Assembly (NCBI GenBank): GCA_964359095.1
Contig: CAYHRJ010000020.1
Span: 1 to 18,236 of the forward strand
Origin: JACRJW01 sp964359095
GTDB taxonomy: Bacteria; Patescibacteriota; Patescibacteriia; UBA9934; GWF2-40-263
Reading direction: 5' to 3'
DNA length: 18,236 nt
Part shown: positions 1 through 6,543 of the stretch, piece by piece
Numbering within the stretch: the stretch's first letter is position 1
Layout of the letters: the number at the start of each line of letters is the position of its first letter
Program-made: the position numbers and the translations under genes
The notes under the pieces: model-generated
Databases searched by the model: none
The model's input: the letters and a program-made list of their open reading frames with translations, nothing else
What the model was told of the DNA's origin: nothing

Positions 1-95
1 GGCTTTCCACGCCGTTGTTCTATCCATTTTAATACGGGGGCGTGCGGGCATGATAACCAATCGAACACAAAATAAAAAGCGACATGCCGAAATGC

Positions 96-101
96 TATAC
101 T
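96..101 (+). promoter_or_regulatory. candidate -10 element upstream of the 41-aa peptide
   Basis: The hexamer TATACT lies 27 nt upstream of the ATG at 129 and matches five of six bases of the sigma70 -10 consensus. I see no good -35 hexamer 16-18 nt upstream, so this is a weak promoter call. Positions 1-95 hold no gene I can support. Confidence 0.3.
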
Positions 102-128
102 TATAAAAGAATCCTTAAGTTCAAACCT

Positions 129-254
129 ATGAAACCAGTTTTCTCAAAATCCGTTGGCTGGACATTGCTCGTGGCTCTCGTTTTTCTCGATGCATTTGTG
201 GATCTCATCCAAGGGTCGCATGGGAGCCCATTTTGGAATCCGCCACATCAATGA
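129..254 (+). CDS. small single-pass membrane peptide, 41 aa (hypothetical)
   Basis: An ATG at 129 opens a 41-codon frame ending in TGA at 252-254. The product begins MKPVFSKSVGW, continues with a hydrophobic stretch (about residues 9-27, containing LLVALVFLDAF) and ends with a short tail rich in Gly, Pro and His. That is the shape of a one-span membrane peptide. A TATACT hexamer sits 27 nt upstream, but I see no Shine-Dalgarno. Its last 50 bp overlap an ORF on the opposite strand (205-474), so both are unlikely to be real as drawn. I favour this one for its membrane-like composition and possible promoter. I do not recognise a family. Confidence 0.45.
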   Translation: MKPVFSKSVGWTLLVALVFLDAFVDLIQGSHGSPFWNPPHQ

Positions 255-474
255 TCAGCTTGTGGACGACGAAGGACTTCTGAGCCGGCATGACCATTTC
301 CAAGCTCAGGTGCGTGAAGACAAGGAATAGTTCCTCCCGACCCAGACGTCCGTAGATCATACTGAACACGGGCATGGGGAAGTCGATCGCGGCGATCACC
401 GAATCAGAGCGGTGCGCCTCGCACACAGCGAGCGCGAAAAGAGAGCTTTGGTCAAGCTCTCCGACTCTTTCCAT
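205..474 (-). CDS. possible small hypothetical protein, 89 aa
   Basis: An 89-codon ORF starts 23 bp inside the 3' end of the recombinase gene, on the same strand. An AAGAAG stretch 6 nt before the ATG could serve as a ribosome-binding site, so coupling to the recombinase is possible. The composition looks protein-like (MERVGELDQS at the start, mixed charged and hydrophobic residues, no repeats), but I see no domain, signal peptide or membrane span. It overlaps the 41-aa ORF on the other strand over 50 bp. It could be a chance frame. Confidence 0.3.
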   Translation of the reverse strand: MERVGELDQSSLFALAVCEAHRSDSVIAAIDFPMPVFSMIYGRLGREELFLVFTHLSLEMVMPAQKSFVVHKLIIDVADSKMGSHATLG

Positions 475-1369
475 GAAACTTCTTATGCACCTCTTTCATC
501 TGATTGTTGGTGACGTGAGTGTAAATCTGAGTCGTAGTGATCGACGCATGACCTAACAAAGACTGCACAGAACGAATGTCAGCGCCTGAGAGAAGTAAGT
601 CCGTTGCAAACGTATGTCTCAGTGTGTGAGGCGTGATGTGCTTGGTGATCCCAGCCTGTTTGGCATAGCGCTCAACGATTCTTTGAACGGATCGTGGGGT
701 GAGACCGCTGGTGTTCGCGTGAGCTCTATCGTGGGAAACAAACAAAAACGGCGACGTGTCACGACGCTTAGACAGATAAGTCTTCAGAGCATCCTTAGCA
801 GTCGAGGACAAAAACACCACACGCAATTTTCCACCCTTGCCACGCACAGTAAACTCATCGCGTTTCAAATTGATGTTCTCGATTTTGAGATGTGTCAGCT
901 CGCTCACACGCAGTCCAGTCGAAAATAACAACTCAAGAATCGCTTTATCACGTAACGCAATAAGTCCTTCACCCTTTGCAACCACTACCAACAACCGATC
1001 TAACTCTTCGGCTTCCAAAAATTCCACCTGACGCATTTCCTGTTTTGCCAGTTCAATCTTTTCAGGTGCAAGCGATAGCACATCAACCCTCACGAGATAC
1101 TTCAAAAAAGATCGCAGCGCAATTAAATGATAATTCTGTGTGCTCTTTTTCAAAGTGTTTACCTCTCGTCCTTCCTGCAGCCGATTCAACCACAAACGAT
1201 ATTTACGCACCATGTCATCGGTGATCTTGCTAGGCTCTGGGTACTTGGCCCACCTCGCAAATCGTCTCAAATAAAAATCATAGTTACGAATCGTTTTTTC
1301 AGATCGGCCACGTTCAACTTCCAAATATTCCAAAAAATCTGTGATCGATGTCTCAAGTGTCTTACTCAT
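452..1369 (-). CDS. tyrosine recombinase, XerC/XerD type
   Basis: This is a 305-aa site-specific tyrosine recombinase. Residues 1-100 form the SAM-like core-binding domain (DFLEYLEVERGRSEKTIRNY is typical of Xer) and about 115-295 the catalytic domain. All active-site residues are visible: R154 in TGLRVSEL, K178 in the GKGGK turn, H248 and R251 in HTLRH, H274 in LLGH and the nucleophile Y283 in QIYTHV. Length matches XerC/XerD (about 300). I chose the internal ATG at 1369 because the ten residues before it look non-coding and Xer proteins start close to this core motif. The likely role is resolution of chromosome dimers at a dif site. XerC, XerD and single-recombinase forms cannot be separated by eye, and a phage-type integrase is less likely given the compact length. 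Confidence 0.93.
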   Translation of the reverse strand: MSKTLETSITDFLEYLEVERGRSEKTIRNYDFYLRRFARWAKYPEPSKITDDMVRKYRLWLNRLQEGREVNTLKKSTQNYHLIALRSFLKYLVRVDVLSLAPEKIELAKQEMRQVEFLEAEELDRLLVVVAKGEGLIALRDKAILELLFSTGLRVSELTHLKIENINLKRDEFTVRGKGGKLRVVFLSSTAKDALKTYLSKRRDTSPFLFVSHDRAHANTSGLTPRSVQRIVERYAKQAGITKHITPHTLRHTFATDLLLSGADIRSVQSLLGHASITTTQIYTHVTNNQMKEVHKKFHGKSRRA

Positions 1370-1413
1370 AGCCAATAAATTATAGCATCGCGAGAACACA
1401 ATCCCTATGATAG

Positions 1414-1419
1414 GATACT
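1414..1419 (+). promoter_or_regulatory. candidate -10 element just before the 1427 gene
   Basis: GATACT ends 7 nt before the ATG at 1427. If it is a -10 element, transcription would start at or next to the ATG and give a leaderless mRNA. There is no convincing -35 hexamer. The alternative TATGAT (1407-1412) is also -10-like. Confidence 0.25.
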
Positions 1420-1426
1420 GACCGTT

Positions 1427-1807
1427 ATGGACATGGCATCTCTAAAAAAGTTCTTCGCAAGCTTCACGCTCATCACGCTTGTTTTCTGCGCTCTCATTCT
1501 TTCAGGAACAAACAGCTGTGGAGAATCGGTAGGCAGATCGCTCTTTGTTGGCGGCGAGTGCACAGCCGAAGTTGTAAGCGCCAAAACCGTGTGGATCCTT
1601 CGTGAAGACCACGAAGCCGTCATGAACGAAAAGATCGTGCTTGTTGGCATTGCTGTCCTAGGACTGATGCTGATCCATCGCATCCTGCCAATCAAAGTTG
1701 ATATTGCCAAACGCCTCTGGATTCAAGCACAGAATGTTCGTCGAGATCGAGGCCTATTTCAGAGAGACATTTTTTTGCCTTATCTCTTTGCCACTCACGG
1801 ACTCTGA
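1427..1807 (+). CDS. hypothetical membrane protein with two spans, 126 aa
   Basis: The product has an N-terminal hydrophobic segment (about residues 9-26, FFASFTLITLVFCALIL) followed by a short external loop with two cysteines (SCGES and GGEC). A second span lies at about 69-88 (EKIVLVGIAVLGLMLIHRI), and the tail is basic. I recognise no family. The Cys-containing loop after the first span resembles the region just after the membrane span of the DsbA-like protein downstream (SCVLNGEC), which hints at related envelope proteins but is not proof. Start could be residue 1 or residue 3 (both Met). It is followed by a 78-bp gap containing a tandem repeat. Confidence 0.6.
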   Translation: MDMASLKKFFASFTLITLVFCALILSGTNSCGESVGRSLFVGGECTAEVVSAKTVWILREDHEAVMNEKIVLVGIAVLGLMLIHRILPIKVDIAKRLWIQAQNVRRDRGLFQRDIFLPYLFATHGL

Positions 1808-1836
1808 ATCTCTTTTCCGATTCCTCCGACTCCTTA

Positions 1837-1878
1837 ACTCCCTATTCCCTACTCCCTACACCCTACTCCCTAATACCT
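1837..1878 (+). repeat. six tandem 7-bp units (ACTCCCT), G-quadruplex motif on the minus strand
   Basis: Six consecutive heptamers read ACTCCCT, ATTCCCT, ACTCCCT, ACACCCT, ACTCCCT and AATACCT. On the minus strand this gives five GGG runs spaced by exactly four bases, which meets the usual G3-N(1-7) rule for an intramolecular G-quadruplex. Degenerate copies extend to the left from about 1819. The array ends 7 bp before the ATG of the DsbA-like gene, and the whole leader is pyrimidine-rich with no Shine-Dalgarno. Confidence 0.85.
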
Positions 1879-1885
1879 TTCCCTT

Positions 1886-2668
1886 ATGGACACCGACCAA
1901 CACCCACACACAACACATCACACCAAAAACTTTTTTGAAATGATTCCTTCCAAGCAAGCCTTCTGGCTCGGATTTGTCACAGCGATTCTTTCTCTGGGAA
2001 CCGTTGGATTTATCCTGCTCGGCAGTTGTGTCCTGAATGGAGAATGTTCTGCGAATGGCTTCGCTCTCATCAACGATGATAACGAAGATGCCGCTGCCGC
2101 AAACATCATTGCCGCCGACACTCTACCAGCGACCGTAACAGGCGTACCGGTGGTTACCGCAGATGACCACATCCGTGGAGACGAAAACGCACCTGTCACC
2201 ATCATTGAATACTCCGACTTCGAGTGCCCGTACTGCGAACGCTTCCACCCAACAATGCTTGAGGTTATGGAAAAATACGATGGTAAAGTTCGCTGGGTCT
2301 TCCGTCACTTCCCACTCTCGTTTCACCCAAATGCAAAACCAGCGGCCCTTGCTGCTGAATGTGCAGCTGACCAAGGAAAATTTTGGGAGTTTGCCGACAA
2401 ACTATTTGAAAATCGAGAAACACTCGGCGATGATCTGTACACGAAACTCGCCACGGACTTGGGGTTGAACGTCGCCACCTTCGGCGACTGCTACACTTCC
2501 GGAAAATACTCAGATAAAATCGACTCGCAGGCATCGGAAGGCGCAGCCGCAGGAGTGAGCGGCACACCAGGATCATTCGTGATTGATAGCGATGGCAACG
2601 CGATCCCAATCAAAGGAGCTCTTCCTTTTGCCTCTGTCGCTGCCGCGATCGATAGCGCTCTAGAATAG
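1886..2668 (+). CDS. DsbA-like thiol oxidoreductase, membrane-anchored
   Basis: This 260-aa protein has a thioredoxin-fold DsbA/DsbG-type domain from about residue 90. The redox motif is CPYC at 114-117 in the context YSDFECPYCERFHP, and the cis-proline loop is GTPG with P228. An N-terminal hydrophobic span (about 25-45) precedes it. LGSC at 45-48 fits a lipobox, so the protein may be a lipoprotein processed by the LspA encoded at 11 kb; otherwise it is a signal anchor. It would form or isomerise disulfides in exported proteins. Two starts are possible: ATG 1886, with a His/Thr-rich tail, or ATG 1940 (MIPSKQAFW), which gives a more usual anchor. Neither has a Shine-Dalgarno. A strong terminator follows. 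Confidence 0.9.
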   Translation: MDTDQHPHTTHHTKNFFEMIPSKQAFWLGFVTAILSLGTVGFILLGSCVLNGECSANGFALINDDNEDAAAANIIAADTLPATVTGVPVVTADDHIRGDENAPVTIIEYSDFECPYCERFHPTMLEVMEKYDGKVRWVFRHFPLSFHPNAKPAALAAECAADQGKFWEFADKLFENRETLGDDLYTKLATDLGLNVATFGDCYTSGKYSDKIDSQASEGAAAGVSGTPGSFVIDSDGNAIPIKGALPFASVAAAIDSALE

Positions 2669-2675
2669 AGAATCC

Positions 2676-2712
2676 AAAATCAGACTCTTCGCGAGTCTGA
2701 TTTTCATTTTGA
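2676..2712 (+). terminator. rho-independent terminator after the DsbA-like gene
   Basis: A perfect 12-bp stem (2676-2687 with 2693-2704) with a 5-nt TTCGC loop is followed by TTTTCATTTT. It lies 8 bp after the DsbA-like stop codon and separates that gene from the glycerate kinase gene. Confidence 0.9.
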
Positions 2713-2714
2713 GG

Positions 2715-2720
2715 TATACT
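2715..2720 (+). promoter_or_regulatory. candidate -10 element before the glycerate kinase gene
   Basis: TATACT ends 10 nt before the ATG at 2731 and directly follows a terminator, so a promoter is needed here. The -35 position falls inside the terminator stem and has no consensus match. The predicted start lies about 3-5 nt before the ATG, a near-leaderless mRNA. Confidence 0.45.
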
Positions 2721-2730
2721 TGAGAGACCT

Positions 2731-4008
2731 ATGAAGATTTTGAATCAGCAAGCGCTTGCGACAACCAAACTCCGTCGAGATGCCCTAGCGATCGCCCGCG
2801 CAGGAATCGACGCTGTGGAAACCAGTAAGGTTCTCAAACAGGTTGTCCGTCGTAAGGGAGAGACGCTCATGGTCGGTCAAAAGTCCTATCGACTCGATCG
2901 ATATCGTCGAATCTTTGTGATTGGGATCGGGAAGGCGGCATTTGACGCAGTACGCACCCTTGAATCCATCCTTGGATCGCGCATCACCGATGGTGTCGTT
3001 TTAGATGTAAAGGGAGGAAAGCTCGCCAGAGTAAAAAGTCTCGTGGGGACACATCCCTTTCTCAGTCACACAAACATTCGCGCGACAGCCGAAATTCTTG
3101 GAATCGTCAAAGGAGCGACCGCGGACGATCTTATTCTCACGGTCGTCTCCGGTGGAGGATCGTCTTTGCTGTGTTGGCCTCACCAGCTTGAATGTGATGA
3201 CGTAACGAACATCACTCGATTGCTCATGCAGCGCGGAGCGACGATCCACGAACTCAACACGGTGCGTAAACACATCTCTGAAATTCAAGGAGGTCAGCTC
3301 GCTTGGATGGCTCACCCAGCGACCGTTGTAGGCCTGATTTTTTCCGATGTTCCCGGTGACGATATCTCCATGGTTGCCTCTGGTCCGACCGTCCTGGATA
3401 CGACGTCGGTCAGGGACGCCCAGCGCATCATGCATAAGTATGATGTTCTGCGCATGTGTCAACTTGAACATTGTGATTTACGCGAGACACCGAAACATCC
3501 GCGGTTTTTCGAACACGTCCAAAACGAACTCGTTGTGGGGAATAGAACAGCTGTTAGGGCGATGGCGATCCGTGCCAAACGTCTTGGCTATGAACCCATC
3601 ATCTACTCAACGACGCTTGAGGGAGAGGCCAAAGAGGCTGGACAGCTGATCTCGAGCCTGTTGAAACCAGGTCAGGCTTTGATCGCGGCAGGAGAGACGA
3701 CCGTTACCGTGCATGGGAAAGGCCAAGGTGGACGTAACCAAGAGCTCGCTCTTGGAGCCCTAGCGACACTCCCGCCAGGTGGACTCGTCCTTTCAATCGC
3801 GTCCGACGGCATCGACAATAGTCCTGTCGCTGGTGCGTTTGTCGATCATGGCATCAAGAAATTAGCTCACGCGAAAAAACTCAAACCAGATCGAGCTCTG
3901 GAGAAGAATGACAGTCTCGCGTTTTTCGAAGCTGTGGGTTCGGCGATCAAAACTGGCGTGACTGGAGTAAATGTTTCAGACCTCATGCTTGGTTTGCAAA
4001 AACGCTGA
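2731..4008 (+). CDS. glycerate 2-kinase, GckA/MOFRL type (DUF4147)
   Basis: This is a 425-aa protein of the GckA family, which phosphorylates D-glycerate to 2-phosphoglycerate with ATP and so feeds lower glycolysis. The N-terminal DUF4147 domain shows GIGKAAFDA, the Gly-rich SGGGSS at 140-145 and the conserved ELNTVRKHIS and FSDVPGDD segments. The C-terminal MOFRL domain shows GQGGRNQE (331-338) and SDGIDNS (358-364). Length is within the family's usual 400-450. Older annotations call this family hydroxypyruvate reductase, which is probably a misnomer. It is a single-gene unit between a terminator upstream and a convergent MFS gene downstream. Confidence 0.93.
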   Translation: MKILNQQALATTKLRRDALAIARAGIDAVETSKVLKQVVRRKGETLMVGQKSYRLDRYRRIFVIGIGKAAFDAVRTLESILGSRITDGVVLDVKGGKLARVKSLVGTHPFLSHTNIRATAEILGIVKGATADDLILTVVSGGGSSLLCWPHQLECDDVTNITRLLMQRGATIHELNTVRKHISEIQGGQLAWMAHPATVVGLIFSDVPGDDISMVASGPTVLDTTSVRDAQRIMHKYDVLRMCQLEHCDLRETPKHPRFFEHVQNELVVGNRTAVRAMAIRAKRLGYEPIIYSTTLEGEAKEAGQLISSLLKPGQALIAAGETTVTVHGKGQGGRNQELALGALATLPPGGLVLSIASDGIDNSPVAGAFVDHGIKKLAHAKKLKPDRALEKNDSLAFFEAVGSAIKTGVTGVNVSDLMLGLQKR

Positions 4009-4040
4009 TGAGGCATTTGCCATGCGAGTCTGATTTTTTT
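3976..4040 (+). terminator. possible terminator after the glycerate kinase gene
   Basis: TCAGAC (3976-3981) can pair with GTCTGA (4028-4033). Inside it, CTCAT pairs with ATGAG near 4008-4012. A run of seven T follows at 4034-4040. The 3' part (14 bp, GCGAGTCTGATTTT) is identical to the 3' arm of the terminator at 2676-2704. The left arm lies inside the coding sequence and the loop is long, so this is less secure than the upstream terminator. Confidence 0.4.
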
Positions 4041-4041
4041 A

Positions 4042-5232
4042 TCACACATGACTGCTTCGATAATGTGTCAGCGAGTTAATCGCAAAGGAAACAGCTGCGG
4101 CTAAAAAGAATGCGGCGCTGAGCGTGAAGGTACTTGTGAACACCAGCAGCAGCCCCAACATCCCCACGCGGCCAATGGTAAGCGCCATCTCGCGTAGCAC
4201 CGTGTACTCATCAATGTAGTGACCTGCGTCTGCAGCTTGTTCGTACATGAGCGTATCCATGGGCGTACGCAAAAAAATCGTGCCAAAGCTGTGAAACGTC
4301 GCGGCAGCAAATACGCCAGCCACGGTATCGACGAGCCCTTTCCAAATCCAACCAAGTGCATTGATGCCGGTGCCAATTTTAAGAAGACGCGCCGTAGAGA
4401 GATGATCGGTCTGCTTACCCACGACAAGCTCAAGAAACAGACCAATGACGACAAGGACTGTCGTGAATAATCCAACGGTCACATAATTTCCATCAAACAT
4501 TGTGAACAAAAAAATCGGCCAGATCACCACACCAACCATGTTCTCGGCTCCGTAGGCCATCATTGAAAACGTCATTGCCCGAAAGCGTTTGGAAAACAGT
4601 TCACGAAAACTTTGTACGTATCCAAATTCATACTGCACGTGAAAGCGGGGGAGAAAGAACAGAGGAATGAGGGAACAGACGGTAATGGCGCTCCCGAGAA
4701 AAAAATTGATGCGATAGCCAAATGTAGCGATAATGAAGCCGGCGAGCAAGGGAGCAACAACACTGATCAAACGCTCCACGGCATAAAAAATTCCAAGCTG
4801 GCTTCCACGCTTTTTCTGCGTGGTGAGATTCGCCATGTCAATATGAAATGGCGACCAATAAAAAATACTGTTCAGGAGAAGTCCTACCATTCCAAGTAGC
4901 ATGAGAAAAAGCCAAGAGGTAGACTCGCCCACAAAAAAATAGCTGGTGTGGAACAGAACAACACCTAGAGTCCCAATGACCATGCTAACCGTGAGCCCCG
5001 TTCGTGAAAAAATCTTAGCACCGAGCACGAAAAACGGAAGCTTCACTAGACAATTCAAGAGATACCATAGAATCACGAACGCGACCGAGAGGTCAAAAAA
5101 TTCGTAAAGAAAAATTGGGAGAAACACGCCCACCATGCTGGCAGAAATGCCGTCAATCAGACGGTTGCTCGCCAGGGCTGGCAGCGCCACGCCATGGAGA
5201 AGGGTGTGGCGATTGGATGGGTGAGTGCGCAT
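4042..5232 (-). CDS. MFS family transporter
   Basis: This 396-aa integral membrane protein has about 12 hydrophobic spans, typical of the major facilitator superfamily in length and layout. There is a charged central loop around residues 195-215 (FHVQYEFGYVQSFRELFSKRFR) between two halves of about six spans. It begins with a short polar cytoplasmic stretch (MRTHPSNRHTLLHG). I see no motif that fixes the substrate; efflux-type and uptake-type MFS proteins both remain possible. No Shine-Dalgarno precedes the ATG. A perfect palindrome (5242-5253) lies 9 bp upstream, shared with the divergent ORF at 5262. The gene converges on the glycerate kinase gene with a 33-bp gap. Confidence 0.88.
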   Translation of the reverse strand: MRTHPSNRHTLLHGVALPALASNRLIDGISASMVGVFLPIFLYEFFDLSVAFVILWYLLNCLVKLPFFVLGAKIFSRTGLTVSMVIGTLGVVLFHTSYFFVGESTSWLFLMLLGMVGLLLNSIFYWSPFHIDMANLTTQKKRGSQLGIFYAVERLISVVAPLLAGFIIATFGYRINFFLGSAITVCSLIPLFFLPRFHVQYEFGYVQSFRELFSKRFRAMTFSMMAYGAENMVGVVIWPIFLFTMFDGNYVTVGLFTTVLVVIGLFLELVVGKQTDHLSTARLLKIGTGINALGWIWKGLVDTVAGVFAAATFHSFGTIFLRTPMDTLMYEQAADAGHYIDEYTVLREMALTIGRVGMLGLLLVFTSTFTLSAAFFLAAAVSFAINSLTHYRSSHV

Positions 5233-5241
5233 AGTGAGAAA

Positions 5242-5253
5242 TAGTGTACACTA
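5242..5253. promoter_or_regulatory. perfect 12-bp palindrome between divergent genes
   Basis: TAGTGTACACTA is its own reverse complement. It contains TACACT, a -10-like hexamer, on both strands, close to both start codons (MFS at 5232 on the minus strand, the signal-peptide ORF at 5262 on the plus strand). It could be an operator for a dimeric regulator or a pair of overlapping -10 elements. No -35 match is visible on either strand. Confidence 0.4.
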
Positions 5254-5261
5254 AAACGCAC

Positions 5262-5440
5262 ATGAGAATCAGGATGTTTGCGCTCTTATTCATGCTCGTT
5301 GTCCCCAGTCTTCTCTTTGCGGCTGGCGGAGATGTGGAGGCAGCACGGTGAGCGTGATCGTTTACCAAGACGGCACATACCGCGGCGGCCACTATTTTGG
5401 CACGCTTACAATTCCGGCAATAAGACCCAAGAGAAAATCA
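5262..5440 (+). pseudogene. signal-peptide ORF, apparently frameshifted remnant
   Basis: ATG at 5262 opens 29 codons giving a clear Sec signal peptide (MRIRMFALLFMLVVPSLLFA, predicted cut before AGGDVEAAR), then TGA at 5349-5351. The -1 frame continues immediately with SVIVYQDGTYRGGHYFGTLT, which reads like exported-protein sequence. A one-base deletion near 5347 would explain this. The downstream end is not defined, since the open frame runs into the rpsO promoter region. Alternatively the 29-residue peptide may be real as it stands. No family is recognised. Confidence 0.35.
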
Positions 5441-5450
5441 ACAACCTTCC

Positions 5451-5482
5451 TTGACTCTTTCTCACTCTTTACGCTAAGCTCT
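5451..5482 (+). promoter_or_regulatory. rpsO: candidate rpsO promoter
   Basis: TTGACT at 5451-5456 matches five of six bases of the -35 consensus. The -10 is poor: CTAAGC or TAAGCT at 17-18 nt spacing. A transcript starting near 5485 would have a leader of about 80 nt containing the hairpins described next. Confidence 0.35.
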
Positions 5483-5500
5483 CAGCGTTATTCATCTAAA

Positions 5501-5541
5501 CAGGACGTAACCTGGGTTATGGGATTGAGCTCCCATGACTC
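5501..5541 (+). promoter_or_regulatory. rpsO: rpsO leader hairpins, candidate S15 autoregulatory element
   Basis: Positions 5514-5524 pair with 5531-5541 to give an 11-bp stem, including two G-U pairs, around the 6-nt loop TTGAGC. A smaller 4-bp stem (5501-5504 with 5511-5514) abuts it. Near the base, G5515-U5540 sits next to G5516-C5539. An adjacent G-U/G-C pair is the known recognition feature of S15 in 16S rRNA and in several rpsO leaders. The hairpin ends 25 nt before the rpsO ATG. That it binds S15 is inference. Confidence 0.45.
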
Positions 5542-5566
5542 GGATCGCGCCGTGAAATGATCTACT

Positions 5567-5830
5567 ATGCTCAACGTCATCAAGAAACAGAACATTATTA
5601 AGAAGTATCGCACGCATGCGTCGGACACTGGTTCGCCTCAGGTGCAGATCGCTATTTTGACGGCTGAGGTCGAGGAACTGACCAAGCATTTGAAGGAGCA
5701 CAAAAAAGACAACTCCTCCCGCCGCGGTCTCATCAACAAAGTAAACGAGCGCCGACGCCTCATCAAATATTTAGAGCGTGAGGATGCGGGAGCGTTTGAG
5801 AAACTCAAGAAAGAACTCGAACTGCGCTAA
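5567..5830 (+). CDS. rpsO: 30S ribosomal protein S15
   Basis: The 87-aa product matches bacterial S15 over its full length. THASDTGSPQVQIAILT is the conserved N-terminal signature, LTKHLKEHKKDNSSRRGL the central S15 motif, and RRRLIKYL the C-terminal helix. Length is nearly that of E. coli S15 (89). S15 binds the 16S rRNA central domain early in 30S assembly. It heads the classic rpsO-pnp neighbourhood, here with a NYN nuclease gene in between. No strong Shine-Dalgarno is seen before the ATG. Confidence 0.97.
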   Translation: MLNVIKKQNIIKKYRTHASDTGSPQVQIAILTAEVEELTKHLKEHKKDNSSRRGLINKVNERRRLIKYLEREDAGAFEKLKKELELR

Positions 5831-5837
5831 TTTTAAA

Positions 5838-5863
5838 CCCCGCCATATTTTGGCGGGGTGTTT
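5838..5863 (+). terminator. terminator or processing hairpin after rpsO
   Basis: CCCCGCCA (5838-5845) pairs perfectly with TGGCGGGG (5851-5858) around TATTT, followed by TGTTT. The U-tract is short and broken, so read-through into the NYN gene 22 bp later is likely. In many bacteria the rpsO-pnp gap holds such a hairpin that acts as terminator or RNase cleavage site. Confidence 0.65.
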
Positions 5864-5884
5864 GCTTAAAAGACTTTTAAACCT

Positions 5885-6538
5885 ATGTTCAAGCATCCGG
5901 ACCAGCGTGTCGGCGTTTTCATCGACACACAGAACATGTACTACTCAGCGCGCAACCTGTTTAAGCGCAAAGTGAACTTTAAAAATATCGTGGACGATGC
6001 GGTCGCTGGCCGCAAACTCATTCGCGCCATGGCCTATGTCGTGGGAACCGAAAGCAAAGAAGAACAGCCGTTCTTTGAAGCGTTGCGAAGTACTGGCATC
6101 GAAACACGTGAGAAGCCTCTGCAGGAATTTGCCTCTGGTCACAAAAAAGCGGACTGGGACGTGGGCCTCGCGATCGATGTTGTGCAGATGCTCGATACGC
6201 TCGACGTGGTCGTGATCGTCTCTGGCGACGGTGATTTCCAGCCCTTGGTGAATTACGCACTGGCTCGTGGACGCATGGTGGAGCTCATGGCGTTTGGTGA
6301 AACAACGTCCTCAGCTTTGCAAAAAGTTGTTCACGACTACACCGATCTCTCTCAAAATAAAAAACGCTATCTCATCGGTCCAAAACTTGCTGATCGGACA
6401 CGCAGTGGAAACAGTGAAGAAACGGTGACACCTGAAGATACAAACGAAGAAGAATCTGATGCAGGATTTTTCATGGATCTCCCGGAGAATGCGGCTAATA
6501 ATCAAGAAGAAAATAGAACACGACGACTTGAATTCTAA
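5885..6538 (+). CDS. NYN domain protein, LabA/DUF88-like putative RNase
   Basis: This 217-aa protein carries a NYN (PIN-like) domain at about residues 8-150. The acidic residues expected to bind the catalytic metal are present: D14 in VFIDTQNMY, D90 and D92 in KKADWDVG, and D115 and D117 in VSGDGDF. The family is LabA/DUF88-like, and many members are predicted or shown single-strand RNases. The C-terminal 55 residues are acidic and probably disordered. The gene stops 5 bp before pnp and follows rpsO, so a role in RNA turnover with PNPase is a reasonable inference. No Shine-Dalgarno is obvious. Substrate unknown. Confidence 0.9.
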   Translation: MFKHPDQRVGVFIDTQNMYYSARNLFKRKVNFKNIVDDAVAGRKLIRAMAYVVGTESKEEQPFFEALRSTGIETREKPLQEFASGHKKADWDVGLAIDVVQMLDTLDVVVIVSGDGDFQPLVNYALARGRMVELMAFGETTSSALQKVVHDYTDLSQNKKRYLIGPKLADRTRSGNSEETVTPEDTNEEESDAGFFMDLPENAANNQEENRTRRLEF

Positions 6539-6543
6539 AGACT

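Noticed and set aside
452..1369. Integrase of a mobile element with flanking attachment sites
   Set aside because: No tRNA gene, direct repeats or phage genes are seen nearby, and the length and motifs fit a housekeeping Xer recombinase.
614..1378. Several plus-strand ORFs across the recombinase gene
   Set aside because: They are antisense shadows of a gene with all catalytic residues in place.
1837..1878. CRISPR-like array
   Set aside because: Units are 7 bp with no spacers, and no cas genes are near.
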